A DNA stretch of 64,000 nt from Bagarius yarrelli (lineage: Eukaryota > Chordata > Actinopteri > Siluriformes > Sisoridae). A model generated the notes under the pieces. The model did not search any database and was not told the origin of the DNA. It saw nothing but the letters and a program-made list of their open reading frames with translations. The translations under genes and the position numbers were made by a program. The stretch lies in contig VCAZ01000092.1 of the NCBI GenBank assembly GCA_005784505.1, positions 1,201,928 through 1,265,927 of the forward strand. The letters run 5' to 3'. This document shows, in pieces, positions 53,561 through 64,000 of the stretch (the first letter of the stretch is position 1; the number at the start of each line of letters is the position of its first letter).

Positions 53561-56500
53561 TATGAAAAGTCAATAGCAGCTGGTTAATTCTGTGTAAATG
53601 CCACATTCACTCATACAGTACAGTACATACACACACACACAGAAAACCAAAGACCGGTTTCAGTGAGCGCTGGTGACGTGAATGACTGTACCCTGCTTTT
53701 TCTTCATTTAGTGTTAAAAATATGCTCATACACTGGTGGGTTTTATACACAAAAGCTCTCCGTACAGAATATTTGAGTGATTTGTTGTCAAGTGAAATGC
53801 TAGTTGCCTAAAGATAAATGTTCACTCTAGCAACCAGTTGTAGACTGCTGCATAGTGACTTAGTACAGCGACTGTCATATTGCAGCGATAAAATCACTGT
53901 GCGTGAGCAAGTTAAGCAGCAGTGAAAAGCAGTGGGAGAAGCACATTTTCATTGCTATGACAAATTCTCATAACAAGAATGTGCAGTATTTGAAATAGGA
54001 AATACCTAGAACCCTTCAAGCCATTTTAATTAATACTGTTTTAGTCTATTTTACTGTCAAACCTACAGGATCACCAATTTCCCTGAGCCAATTAATCCTG
54101 AACAGCGATTGGGCACTATATCTAAGGTATGGACACGTATTTACGATTCGGAGGTGGTGTGCAAACCTGATAGTGGTGAGCCATCAAGGCCAGCAAGGTC
54201 TTCTCTACTTGCATAAACAATATCAGAAGCACTGACTTACATTCACAAATTAAAATCTAATATTTGTTCCATGAAATTGTATTAATTTATTCCCAACAGT
54301 TTATTCTCTTAATTTTGTAGTGCTTCTCTTGCGGCACTGTTTCCAGTACGTGTATGTGGGTGGGATTTTTTGTCTAATCAGATTTAAGCTTCTAGGTGCT
54401 GCCATATTAATCTAATCTGCCCAGGGCCTTTAGAATCAGTAGTGCTGGCAAATGAACTTTAAACTATATTAGCAATGAGACTGTTTCTTCAACCAATTAG
54501 ATTTCAAATTTGCCTCTATGCCACAATAATATAAGCATTCTTTCGTCTTTTGATTGGTTGATCAGAGCAAAAATGTTACAGCCAAGTTGGATTAGCAAAA
54601 CATGCCTGTAGCGGTCTACACACATTAATAAAGTTGAATTTTTATGCCCACAATGGTATTTTATGCCCGATAAAGGTGGAGAAATTGACTTGTCTCGGAC
54701 ATACCTTAAAATCCATTTTTAAGGCGGCCTTTTCCAGAATAGCTAGAGAAGAGGTCGGCTAACCCCGACGCTAGCCAGCTCGTCTCAGTCTGGGAAAGGG
54801 CTTGTTTGCCAATTCCAGACCAGTGTCTACATACGGTACCACTGACTTACTGCCTCTGAATGTATGATGCATTTTATTCAAATTGTTTATGTTTTTGTCA
54901 TGCTATAAGATAAATATTGATTCTGAACTGCTCCAGATGATGTACGTGGCATAGTTGCGGTTGTAGTGTAGAGGTTTGGGTTTTTTTTTTTTAAACAGGG
55001 TTTCTTGCTTTCCTCAATACATAAAATCTCTCTCTCTCTCTGTAATGCCACGCCATGTTTAAAATTTATATTTATTGTGACGTGACAGAAATCACGGGGA
55101 AATTCCCCACTGAAGGCCCAGGAAGTAATTGCACCGCCCACCACTGGATTGACACAACGTACACCTACAAGGTATTTGCACACCAAGTCCAAAATTTTCA
55201 TCTAAACTTTTGCACACTAAAAAAAAAATACGACCTCACAAAAAAATTGAACCAGAAGGTGTTTTATGACAAAACACTGCTGTAGCCTATCACGTACCTT
55301 TCCAATGCAGCTGTTTGGTGTGTATTTGTATGCAGAACTTAGATACCAGTCTCTGTTCAGGATCAACTGGTTCACAAAAATTTGTGATCTCCTGTTTTAA
55401 TATGTGGCTTCAGTACTGCTAGCAAAGTATCAAACTGAGCCACCGACATCCTGAAATAAACTTTAAATCCCTGACAAATATTTAGGATAATGAATACGAA
55501 AAAATGCAATGCAAAAATTTCGGACTTTATTGTGCAAAGACCTTCAGTCTTGGGGAGAAATTATTGGAGAGCTCCCTATGTACATGGCTCTAAACTGAGT
55601 GTTAAATACTAAATTATAAACTATCAATTCAAACCAACCTCAAAAAAGGAGAAAATTGTATATATTGTATACTCTTTTGTGCTTAAAGCAGATATTCATG
55701 GATTGGGCTTATTTTTAAAACTATGTGTAGTATTTGAAATAAAGAAGAAAAAAACAGGTCCCGAAATCTGAACGCATCCCAGACATCCTCACCAAGCAGT
55801 AGTGTCTGATCTGACTAATCATTTCATGGCTGAATGAACAAATTACCACAGTCACGCTTCACAATCTGATAAAAAGCTTTTTTCAGAATTGTGGAGGTTA
55901 GTAAGGAGTAACAATGAAACTGAATTTGAAATAGGGTGTCTAAATGTCTTTTGGCCAAAAGGTGTAAATGACAAAACATTCTGGTCAACACATAAACCAC
56001 TGCAAAGCTTTCTTACTGTTATAGTCAGAAATTCCAGAAGCAATAATTGTTTCTGCTTCCCTAGTAAAAAAGATGGCATTTTTCTCTTCTAGCTTGATGA
56101 TACTCATACCAGCCAGCTGTGGACACTAGCTATTTCTTTGGGTCTGTTACCTTATATGGGAAAAGGCAATTAGCATTCAACGCCTGATTAGTTTAACTGC
56201 CCTATGTTGCAAAAGCAGCAGTATGAATGGTTACAGGTAAAAACAATGAAAGCACTAGTATAGCAGACAAAGTAAATTAAGCTCTAAGTAGGGGCTGCAT
56301 TGAGTTGGGGCTCCCGTGGGAGAAGGCGGTTTTACCGTTGCTGCAGGCGGGAGTGAGAGGGCAGAAAATTTAGCAGGAGACCCGCGGGTAATGGTGGGAT
56401 TTGATGCGTAATAGAAATATAGTCAACACAGGAAACGGCTGTTTGAAAACTGAGGTGCCGCCAGTTGTGGTTTTGTTTTAATGGTTAATGTTTTATATAT

Positions 56501-56584
56501 AATGCTAATAAAAAATATCCAATTGGTTTGTCATGTGTGGTGCTTTGGTTTGGCATTAATTTTGCATTATTATTTGTATACACT
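53561..56584. other. Unassigned intergenic sequence
   Basis: No recognised gene or mobile element over 3 kb. A somewhat GC-richer patch lies at 54720-54840. Open frames at 54887-55285 have no family motifs. Confidence 0.4.
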
Positions 56585-56885
56585 ATATTTGGACATACAT
56601 ATATAGGCTAAGGTTTGTGGACACCTCACCATTAGATCTATATGTGCGAATTTTCTAATCTGTTTTTACAGTTGTATAGAATGTACTGTAGGCTGTAACG
56701 TTACAATTTTCCTTTACTAGGATTAAAAGGTGCAAACACTGTTTTAGCATGACAATGCCTCTGTGTACAAATCAGATTAGAAGAAAATATTCCTGCACAG
56801 AGCACTGGCTTTGAATTAACTCATTTGGGGTCAACAGGAACACCAACTGCACCTTAGACCACCTCACCCAAGAGTCTCACTAATG
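56585..56885 (-). repeat. Family M repeat
   Basis: AAGGTTTGTGGACACCTCAC, CATTAGATCTATATGTG, TTTTAGCATGACAATGCCTC, TGCACAGAGCACTGGC and GGGGTCAACAGGAACACC, the reverse complement of the family order. Confidence 0.65.
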
Positions 56886-57645
56886 CTCTTATTTAGCAGA
56901 ACAAAAACAAATCTATACAGACACAGTTAAAATGGATCAGTGGTGCTTATTTTACCCAACAAAAAAAAGGAACAATTCTGAAATAACATGTACAAAATGA
57001 TGGTTGTTATATTCAGGTGCCCAAAAACCTTATTTAGTTATTTTTTTTAGCAAGCAGATTAGTTTAACACAATGCCTGCTAAAAAGATAATGAATAAAGC
57101 AAGCCATTAGCACTATGCATGCTTTCTCTTTGGTACTGTAAGATAAATTGTTGAGGTATGACATTCACAAAAAGCTATTTGACAGTTAAGTCATAACCCT
57201 AAAGATGATATGAGTTAGTGCTTTCAGCTCAGCTCAACAATAACATTAGGTTCTAACTCACAAGAGTAATTAAAAAAAATTTGGTTGTTTAAATTGTTAA
57301 ATATATCATGTATCGAAATGATTAAAGATACTATTAAATTAAATGACAGAAAGCCACTACATATTTTTAGGGCCCAAATATTCTAGAGCGATAATTCCAT
57401 CTTAATAGCTTTAATTGTGCTTTAAGCATTCAAGTAGAAACAGAAGAAGAAGATTATTGTTTATCTCAGCAACATAAACTATGTGAGGTAACATGAGCTA
57501 CATGAGGCTCCAGTCAAATAATAGACATTTCTTAACATGAAAATTAATTCGATTAGTTATGTATGTAATTATAAAAAAGGAACTGCCTGCACGTTTGTTT
57601 GGTTTTTTTCTGTTTACTACTTTGTAACTCCCACATCGACTGAAG

Positions 57646-57800
57646 GCACGTGGTAGTGCAGTGTTTAAATTGTTGGGCTGCTGATTGGAAGATTATAGGT
57701 TAAATTTCTAAGCTCCCAGCTTAGCTGCATAAAATAATTTGAGAGAAAATGTGTCACTTTGGATTTCAGAGTCTGCCATTTGCCAGAAATGTTGTAATCA
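57646..57800 (+). repeat. Degraded family B SINE
   Basis: GGCACGTGGTAGTGCAGTGT, GTTGGGCTGCTGATTGGAAG, ATTATAGGTTAAATTTC; tail GTCTGCCATTTGCCAGAAAT. The middle is decayed. Confidence 0.6.
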
Positions 57801-57979
57801 TTATTGATGATCATAGATACTCGGATTAGCTTATTATGTTTCTGTCTCATGTCAGCTCATAATAAAAAAATAAAAATAACCCTAATATAGTAGCATACGC
57901 ACAAAAGTGGAAAAAAACTAAATTAGAAGTTTTTAGAATTGCGGACAAAGAAAGTATGTCTAGCTATAAAAAGCTGTGA

Positions 57980-59775
57980 GGGCCTAACACCTAGGTAAAC
58001 TGATAGAAAACCACCAAAACAACCCCAGGCTCTTATTTAGTACAGTGACTAGATAAACAAAAAATCAGTTATCTTAAAACAGGCTATCGCTATTTGGTAG
58101 CAAGGACTTTATAAATTTCTTCACCGAAAAAAATGATAGTATTAGGAACAAAATTGTGGATGTCCAACCCTTGATAGCATCTTGTGAGCCAATTCAGCCT
58201 AAAGCACCACAGTTAAAGCTGCAGTGCTTTACAAGCATAGGACAGGAAGAGCTATATAAACTTATCAACACAGCCAAATCAAAAACATGTCTGTTAGATT
58301 CAATCCCAACTGAATTGCTAAAAGATGTGATGCATACAGCTCGAGAGCCTCTTCTAAACATTATTAATTCCTCGCTAGATTTAGGTCATGTCTCAAAAAT
58401 TGGCTGTTATTAAGCCTCTGATTAAAAAACGAATCTAGGGCCAAATAAAAAATTACATTATAGACCGGTTTCTAACCATCAGTTCATGTCTAAAATACTA
58501 GAAAAGTTTGTGGCTGCTCAACTATGCTCCTTTCCACATGAAAACAATATTCTTAAAGAATTTCAGTCAGGTTTCAGGCCCCATCATAGTACAGAACCCT
58601 AGTACAAATGACCTGTTTAGCAGCTCTATATTAGCTTTACTGGATTATAGTGCTGCATTTGATACTATAGATCATGACATCCTACAAGACCACTTACATA
58701 ATTACACGGGTATCCAGAGACAAGCATTAAAATGGTTTAAATAATACCTGTTTGATCAATACTGTTTTATAGATTTAAATGAAGAACTATCCAGTGTAAA
58801 GCCAGTAAAATAAAGGATCCCACAAGGATCGGTCTTAGGACCTCTGCTTTTCTTAGTATACATGCTTCCTTTTGGTAACATAATTAGATAACATGGGATT
58901 AGTTCCCACTTTTATACTGATGAGACCTAGTTATATATCTCATCAAAACCTGATGAATTATCGAAATCGTCCAGATTAACAAAGTGTATAAAAGACATAG
59001 AAGATTGGATGACAAGTAATATTTCAGTCTTATCAGGATTTAATAATAGAAAATTATTAATTTGTCCAAAAACCAGCACACAGTAGCACTTGCATTTCAA
59101 CATGCACTTTTGTAGGATGTACCATCACTAGTAGTTCACAAGCAAAAAACCTGGTCATAATATTAGACAGCAACTTGTCTTTTGAGAGTCATATTTCCAA
59201 TATTACCAAACCAGCCTTCTTCCACCTTAGAAATATTGCCAAGATTAAAAACATTGTATCTGTATTGGATGCAGAAAAGCTGGTTCATGCATTACAATAG
59301 TCTAGTCTGGAGGTTATGAATGCATTACTAGGTGGTTGTCCTACATTCATCACGCTCCTCAAGATCTCAATCTTTCAGACTTCTGAAGGTTCCGAGAATA
59401 GCAAAGCCCAAAAAAGGAGGTAAAGCTTTTTCATATTCAACTTCTAAACTTTGGAATGGCCTACCTGACCGTGCTCAGGGTTCAGAAACAGTCTCCCAAT
59501 TTAAACATAGATTAAAGACATCTCTTATGTCATATGCCGTAATTAACAATAAAATGCAGTATCCCCAGCTGAGAATAGGTTCTCTTTTGGGTCTGGTTCC
59601 TCTCAAAGTTTCTTCCTACTTTACCTCAGGGAGGTTTTCCTTGCCACAGTCGCCTCCGGCTCGCTTATCAGGGACAAACTTACACTTTTCACTGTTACTG
59701 CATTCTGTGTAAAGCTGCTTTAAGACAATGTCTGTTGTTAAAAGCTCTATACTAATAAAATTAGTTAAATTGAAT
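57980..59775 (+). pseudogene. Decayed L2-like LINE (reverse transcriptase and 3' tail)
   Basis: Frames across 58156-59712 give SKTCLLDSIPTELLKDV, NIINSSLDLGHV, KEFQSGF, a segment with LALLDYSAAFDTIDHDIL, and later GKAFSYSTSKLWNGLPD and VSQFKHRLKT, in the order of L2/CR1-type reverse transcriptases. The catalytic FADD box has become YTDE followed by a stop (58911-58930). It has several frameshifts and is 5' truncated. The 3' tail (CACTTTTCACTGTTACTGCA) matches the other L2 tails here. Confidence 0.85.
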
Positions 59776-60079
59776 ATATTATTAAGTAAAGTTTTGGTTT
59801 TAGGATAACTTTGATCGAAGGTTTTAATCCACTTCAAATGTTGACTAGTAAATTTTGGCAATTGTATATAGACATCAGACCACCACAGTCATATATTTGA
59901 TTTTATGCATTGTATTTCAGAGTTTGTCCGAGTTTCGATGCTTTAAGAGCATTTACTATCTTGGGAAAGATTTTCGTAATATTTTGGAATGCAACTGCTA
60001 AAATTTGCAAAAGAGCATTGATGTATCCTGGTATTGATCGATACAGTGCTTTATCACATATACATTTATTTGGGTTGAG

Positions 60080-60265
60080 TTTATGGTGCAGAACACTCAG
60101 CTTCTTCAGTACCAACGTTATCGCACTTCCTCTTTACGGACTGAGCTATGTGCACAGGAACACCATCATGCCAGAACATGTTTGAGCTTCGTAATTCCAG
60201 GGATGGTTGAATCTAAAAGTTACAGCATACAAATACATATTCTGGATAACGGTGTGCTTCCAGTT
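60080..60265 (+). repeat. Family M repeat fragment
   Basis: GGACTGAGCTATGTGCACAG, GAACACCATCATGCCAGAAC, AGTTACAGCATACAAATACA, TTCTGGATAACGGTGTGCTT correspond to the middle and right part of family M. Confidence 0.55.
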
Positions 60266-60379
60266 GGTAAAAATCCACTTATGGAAAAAATCCACTTACT
60301 ACTTTTTCTTCTCTTTTGGAAATTATCCACTTATTTGAAAAATAAATTAGTTTTGTACATGGTTTATATTTACATTTGC

Positions 60380-60556
60380 ATGTGTAGCATTTGGTAGTCG
60401 CCCTCATCCAGAGTGACTTACATTTATTTTTATTTATACAACTAACTAATTGCTCAGGGGCAAAACGGTGGTAATTTGGTGGTGCTGGGAATCAAACCCT
60501 GATCTTCCAATTAGCAGTTCAACACCTTAACCACTAGGCTACCACTTCCTCAATAA
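60380..60556 (-). repeat. Short tRNA-type SINE (family B)
   Basis: Reverse complement: GGAAGTGGTAGCCTAGTGGT, TAAGGTGTTGAACTGCTAAT, GATCAGGGTTTGATTCCCAG, ATGTAAGTCACTCTGGATGA. Near full length. Confidence 0.85.
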
Positions 60557-60584
60557 ATGTCGGATTAGAGTAATGAATGTCAGA

Positions 60585-60768
60585 TTACATTTAAATTTAC
60601 CAGATGCCCTTACCCAGAGCAACTTACATTTATCTTTTTTATACAGCTGAGCAATTAGGCGTTAAGGGCCTTGCTCAGGGGCCCAGCAGTGGCCCATGGA
60701 GGTACTGGAAAGTCGAACCCTCATCTTAGCAGTCCAACAAGTTAACCACTGTGCTACCACTATAATAT
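60585..60768 (-). repeat. Short tRNA-type SINE (family B)
   Basis: Reverse complement: GTGGTAGCACAGTGGTTAAC, CACTGCTGGGCCCCTGAGCA, AGGCCCTTAACGCCTAATTG, ATGTAAGTTGCTCTGGGTAA, GGGCATCTGGTAAATTTAAA. Same orientation as its neighbour 28 bp away. Confidence 0.85.
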
Positions 60769-62419
60769 ATAAGATAATATAATAGATAATATAGATAGTA
60801 TCGTGTATGTTTTTCATGCTATAAAATGAGGTGAACTGCAGAATAAAGTTAAATTCTTCTCATTCTCAGACTTTTAATCAAACTTTGCCCTATGGCTATT
60901 ATAGCGAGTTAAAATGATCCTTGGCTGTGTGGTATGCTTACAGTGTACAGAGCTTAAAAGCTGACGAACATATCTGCTATTTTAGATTTGAATCTTTTTT
61001 TTTGCTCAGCACTATCATGGCTCCTGCGTAGCTCCAGGCGCTGCTGAGATGATAGGGCAGTTAAGTGAAGTGCACAAGTATCTCACGTGTCACTGCTTTC
61101 TTACAGCACTCACAGTAGATGACTAAGTCAGGAGCACTCTGCAGTGTGGAGTGAATTTCAAGTGCATTTTCTACTGTCATACAACGAACTCTGGAGAACA
61201 ATAATTGGTGTGGGTATTTTTTTTTGTGTGTGTGTGTGTGGGGGGGGTGTTATTACAACCCAATTGATAATATAGCATACATTTTGTCGGGTGCCAATCA
61301 TTAGAGAATTCCTTACCCAACGGTTGGATCGGAATTAAACTCAATTTGCTGTAACCAAGTCTAATTAATCACACTTATTTAAATTGATTTACCCTTAAGG
61401 ATTAGTTTAATTTAAACTGAGGAACATCACTACAAAAAAAAACACAAAGCAGTAGAGAAGGAGAAGATTCAACATTACAGGGGAAACAAGGAAATGAAAT
61501 GAAACAAATTCCACAAGAAAATGTAAGAAAATTGTATACTGTAAATCTAATTGTGTGGTTTCAGTACAATGTCGATATAACCTTCATTCATATAATTATC
61601 TTTTAAAATATTCAGTAAATCCACAGTAGGCCATAATTTACCAAATTATCCCACGAAGACAGAAAAAATGTCATTCTTTTGCTGATTCATTCATGGATTT
61701 AAAGCTTGACACAGAAACACTGGGTGTGATGCGATTGTACATCCCATGAACACTTGGGGTGTCAGCAGAGGTTAAAAAAGAAGCCAAATATTTTACTTAA
61801 GTACAACTACTTATAAACATAATGACTTAAGTTACAGTAATAATATTGATGTTTAAAGTTTCTTGAGTAAGAGTAATGAAGTATGCAATTATAAGACTAC
61901 TCAAGTAGTTACTAGTTACTTTGGATGTCAAGGGATAAATAAAGAGCAAATCCTGAATCCAGAAAATTTATAGTAACTTACAATAAGGTTAAAGTGCCTA
62001 TAGCTGCAAAATCCACCACAAATAGTCATCATCATAAAACTTGCCACAACATTCCAGGTTGGGGCTGGAAGTACGCTGATATGTCAACTCATGTCACATA
62101 AAAGGCATCACAGTTTGTAACCGTTTGTTTTACTTATTGGAGTAGAAAAATTAAGTGAGTGTGAATCCATGGGTGGCCTGTCTTCAGTGATATTCTGAAT
62201 TCTTTTCCCTTTCGCTTATTATTTTCCAAACTAAGTGTGCTTTTCAAAATTATCCTGTTTCACGTACATACCTTAGACAGCTGCAGTCTGTCGTGAGACT
62301 CACCATCTCATTATACCAAGATGTACTGGGACTCGCTTTGCTCCACTGACCCAAGGCTTCAATTTACATTACATTTGATTATTACAATATGCTATAATTA
62401 ACATTAACATAGAGTGTCA
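60769..62419. other. Unassigned intergenic sequence
   Basis: There is a short GT and poly-G run at about 61225-61250. No gene or mobile element recognised. Confidence 0.4.
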
Positions 62420-62632
62420 CCCAAATGAGGATGGGTTCCCTATTTAGTCTGGTTCCTCTCAAGGTTTCTTCCTACTTCACCTCAGTTTTTCCTTGCCACT
62501 GTCGCCTCCGGCTTACTGATTAGGGACAAACTTACACTTTTCACTGTTACTGCATTCTGTGTAAAGCTGCTTTGAGACAATGTCTGTTGAAAAGTGCTTT
62601 ACAAATAAAAGTGAATTAAATTGAATGTGTAA
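62420..62632 (+). repeat. L2-like LINE 3' tail
   Basis: CAAATGAGGATGGGTTCCCT, TGGTTCCTCTCAAGGTTTCT, TGCCACTGTCGCCTCCGGCT, TTCTGTGTAAAGCTGCTTTG, ending GTGCTTTACAAATAAAAG. The cleanest copy of this tail in the window. Confidence 0.85.
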
Positions 62633-62754
62633 AATGATGAAAACCAATTATTGAAACTTCGTTGTGATCATTGAATGTTTATAGTAACGGATAAATGCTG
62701 TCGAATGTAGCAAAGTTTTAATTAGTGGATATTTCATTTATAATTGCCTCAAAA

Positions 62755-62825
62755 ACTTTCCCCACATCATTACACCACCGCCACCAGCCTGAATAAATAA
62801 AAGCAGGCTGGGTCCATAGGCTTAT
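62755..62825 (+). repeat. Family R repeat fragment
   Basis: CCCACATCATTACACCACCG, CCACCAGCCTG and CAGGCTGGGTCCATAGG match the start of the copy at 31063. Confidence 0.5.
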
Positions 62826-62889
62826 GCTGGGAAAAGTAATAGCTCACTGATTAAAGTGTTTATTTTATTGTTTAATAAAAATTGGTGTA

Positions 62890-63030
62890 ATTCCCAGGAC
62901 AATTAATTTAACACTGCTGGGCCCCTAAGCAAGGCCTTCAACACTTAACTGCTCAGCTTTATAAAAAAAAAAAAATGAGATAAATAAACTGTAAGTTTTG
63001 TTAGGTAAGGGAGTCTGACGAATTTCAGAA
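62890..63030 (+). repeat. Degraded family B SINE
   Basis: ACTGCTGGGCCCCTAAGCAA, GGCCTTCAACACTTAACTGC, TCAGCTTTATAAAA, a weak tail. The head is missing. Confidence 0.6.
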
Positions 63031-64000
63031 GTGAAAATGAAATGTAATGCATGGCGTTAGTGCCTAATTCTAACTTAAGAGAAATCCAAATTCTTTAGAC
63101 TACCTTCACATTTTATGTTGTAATGTAATCCACCATGTTTTGTTTTTTTTACCCACGATTGTCCAGGTTGGTTATTTGAGTTTATTTTCTCGTTAATTGT
63201 AGCCCTTCTATTAGATTAAATTAGTCTGCTCATTGTCTACTATTTCTCTTCAGTAGTTCAAGTTTCCACCTGACGCTTAATGGCATTTTTTCATCATCCT
63301 CCTCTTCTGACTAAACACTTGGATTGAAATTTTATATAGATTGGAAGTTATTCAAAATTCTTAATACAGAATTCATGCAAAGTAATGTAATACAAGCAAA
63401 TAAGATATACCTACTGTGACATATAGGCTAAACAGGGACTTCTCTACATCATTATTCTTTAAACATCTTCTGAGGATTTTAGTTTTGTTTCATCAATCCA
63501 TGAAATGCTATAACAAAAAAGTGAGTGCTGATGCGGTGAAAACTGTGTGGAAATGCGCCCTAGGTGTAGGAACGAGCGAGAATGGGGAGGAGGGTAACAG
63601 GAAGAGGAAAGGTATATCTGTAAACAGCATTTAGATAGCTGTGACATGGCTCAGAGTATGCTTCGAGCAATGTGTCTGGAACAGGATCACTGTGGGGGGG
63701 TGCAGACATGAAGGTTGCAGCTGTTTGTTCAGAACACCTTCCATTGCCCCTTTCTCAGTTCGGTTTTCTTTCCTTCGCTTTGTTCTCATTGTTCCAGTCT
63801 CTCCTCTCGTTTTATTGAAATAGCTTTTACAGACAGATGTTCTTAACAATTTTCTCTGTTTTAGCAGAGTAGCAGTGCTGAATTCTAAATTAGCTAGATT
63901 TAAATATATTTGGTGGGAGTCTATCTATTAGCACGACAGCACAACACCCACGCTAACACAAACATTCATGTTACCAAGAGCCCCAACACTACAAAATCAG
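63031..64000. other. Unassigned intergenic sequence to the window end
   Basis: No gene or mobile element recognised. Confidence 0.4.

Overview
This window comes from a ray-finned fish nuclear genome. It is AT-rich, it has a spliced vertebrate gene, and it is crowded with teleost-type repeats: Mermaid/DANA-like SINEs, short tRNA-type SINEs, L2-like LINE tails, and Tc1 and hAT relics. The SINE mixture resembles what I know from catfish and other ostariophysans, but the sequence alone does not fix the species.

The one real protein-coding gene is grik5, encoding the GluK5 (KA2) kainate-receptor subunit. It is on the minus strand, with the start codon at 22877 and the stop at 2386. I resolved 19 coding exons. 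Every junction is GT..AG, the reading phase is continuous, and the product is 1,052 residues: signal peptide, amino-terminal domain, split ligand-binding domain S1/S2, M1, pore loop with a genomic glutamine at the Q/R site, M3 (SYTANLAAF), M4, and a long proline/arginine-rich cytoplasmic tail. Positions 1-2385 hold the 3' UTR and downstream sequence. The introns carry several notable structures: CA repeats close to three exons, a 565-bp homopurine/homopyrimidine tract beside a 54-nt exon, a roughly 21-copy 32-bp minisatellite, a LINE tail next to a splice donor, and an interrupted hAT element.

From about 22.9 kb to 64 kb I find no host gene. A possible acceptor upstream of the start codon suggests a non-coding 5' exon that I could not locate. 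This region is a layered set of dead transposons: Mermaid-like SINEs (24.4, 25.8, 41.0, 41.6 kb), short SINEs (33-36, 45, 53, 57.6, 60 kb), a dispersed DNA repeat I call family M (31.9-33.3, 35.5, 44.3, 46.4, 56.6, 60.1 kb), a LINE reverse-transcriptase fragment (39.9 kb), a full-length but broken Tc1-like transposon (49.15-50.70 kb), an older Tc1 relic split by later insertions (52.1-53.6 kb), and a decayed L2-like LINE (58-59.8 kb).

I found no clearly new biological system. The points most worth a second look are the splice-proximal repeats in grik5, the polypyrimidine tract, the LINE-adjacent donor, and the nested insertions that give a relative age order.
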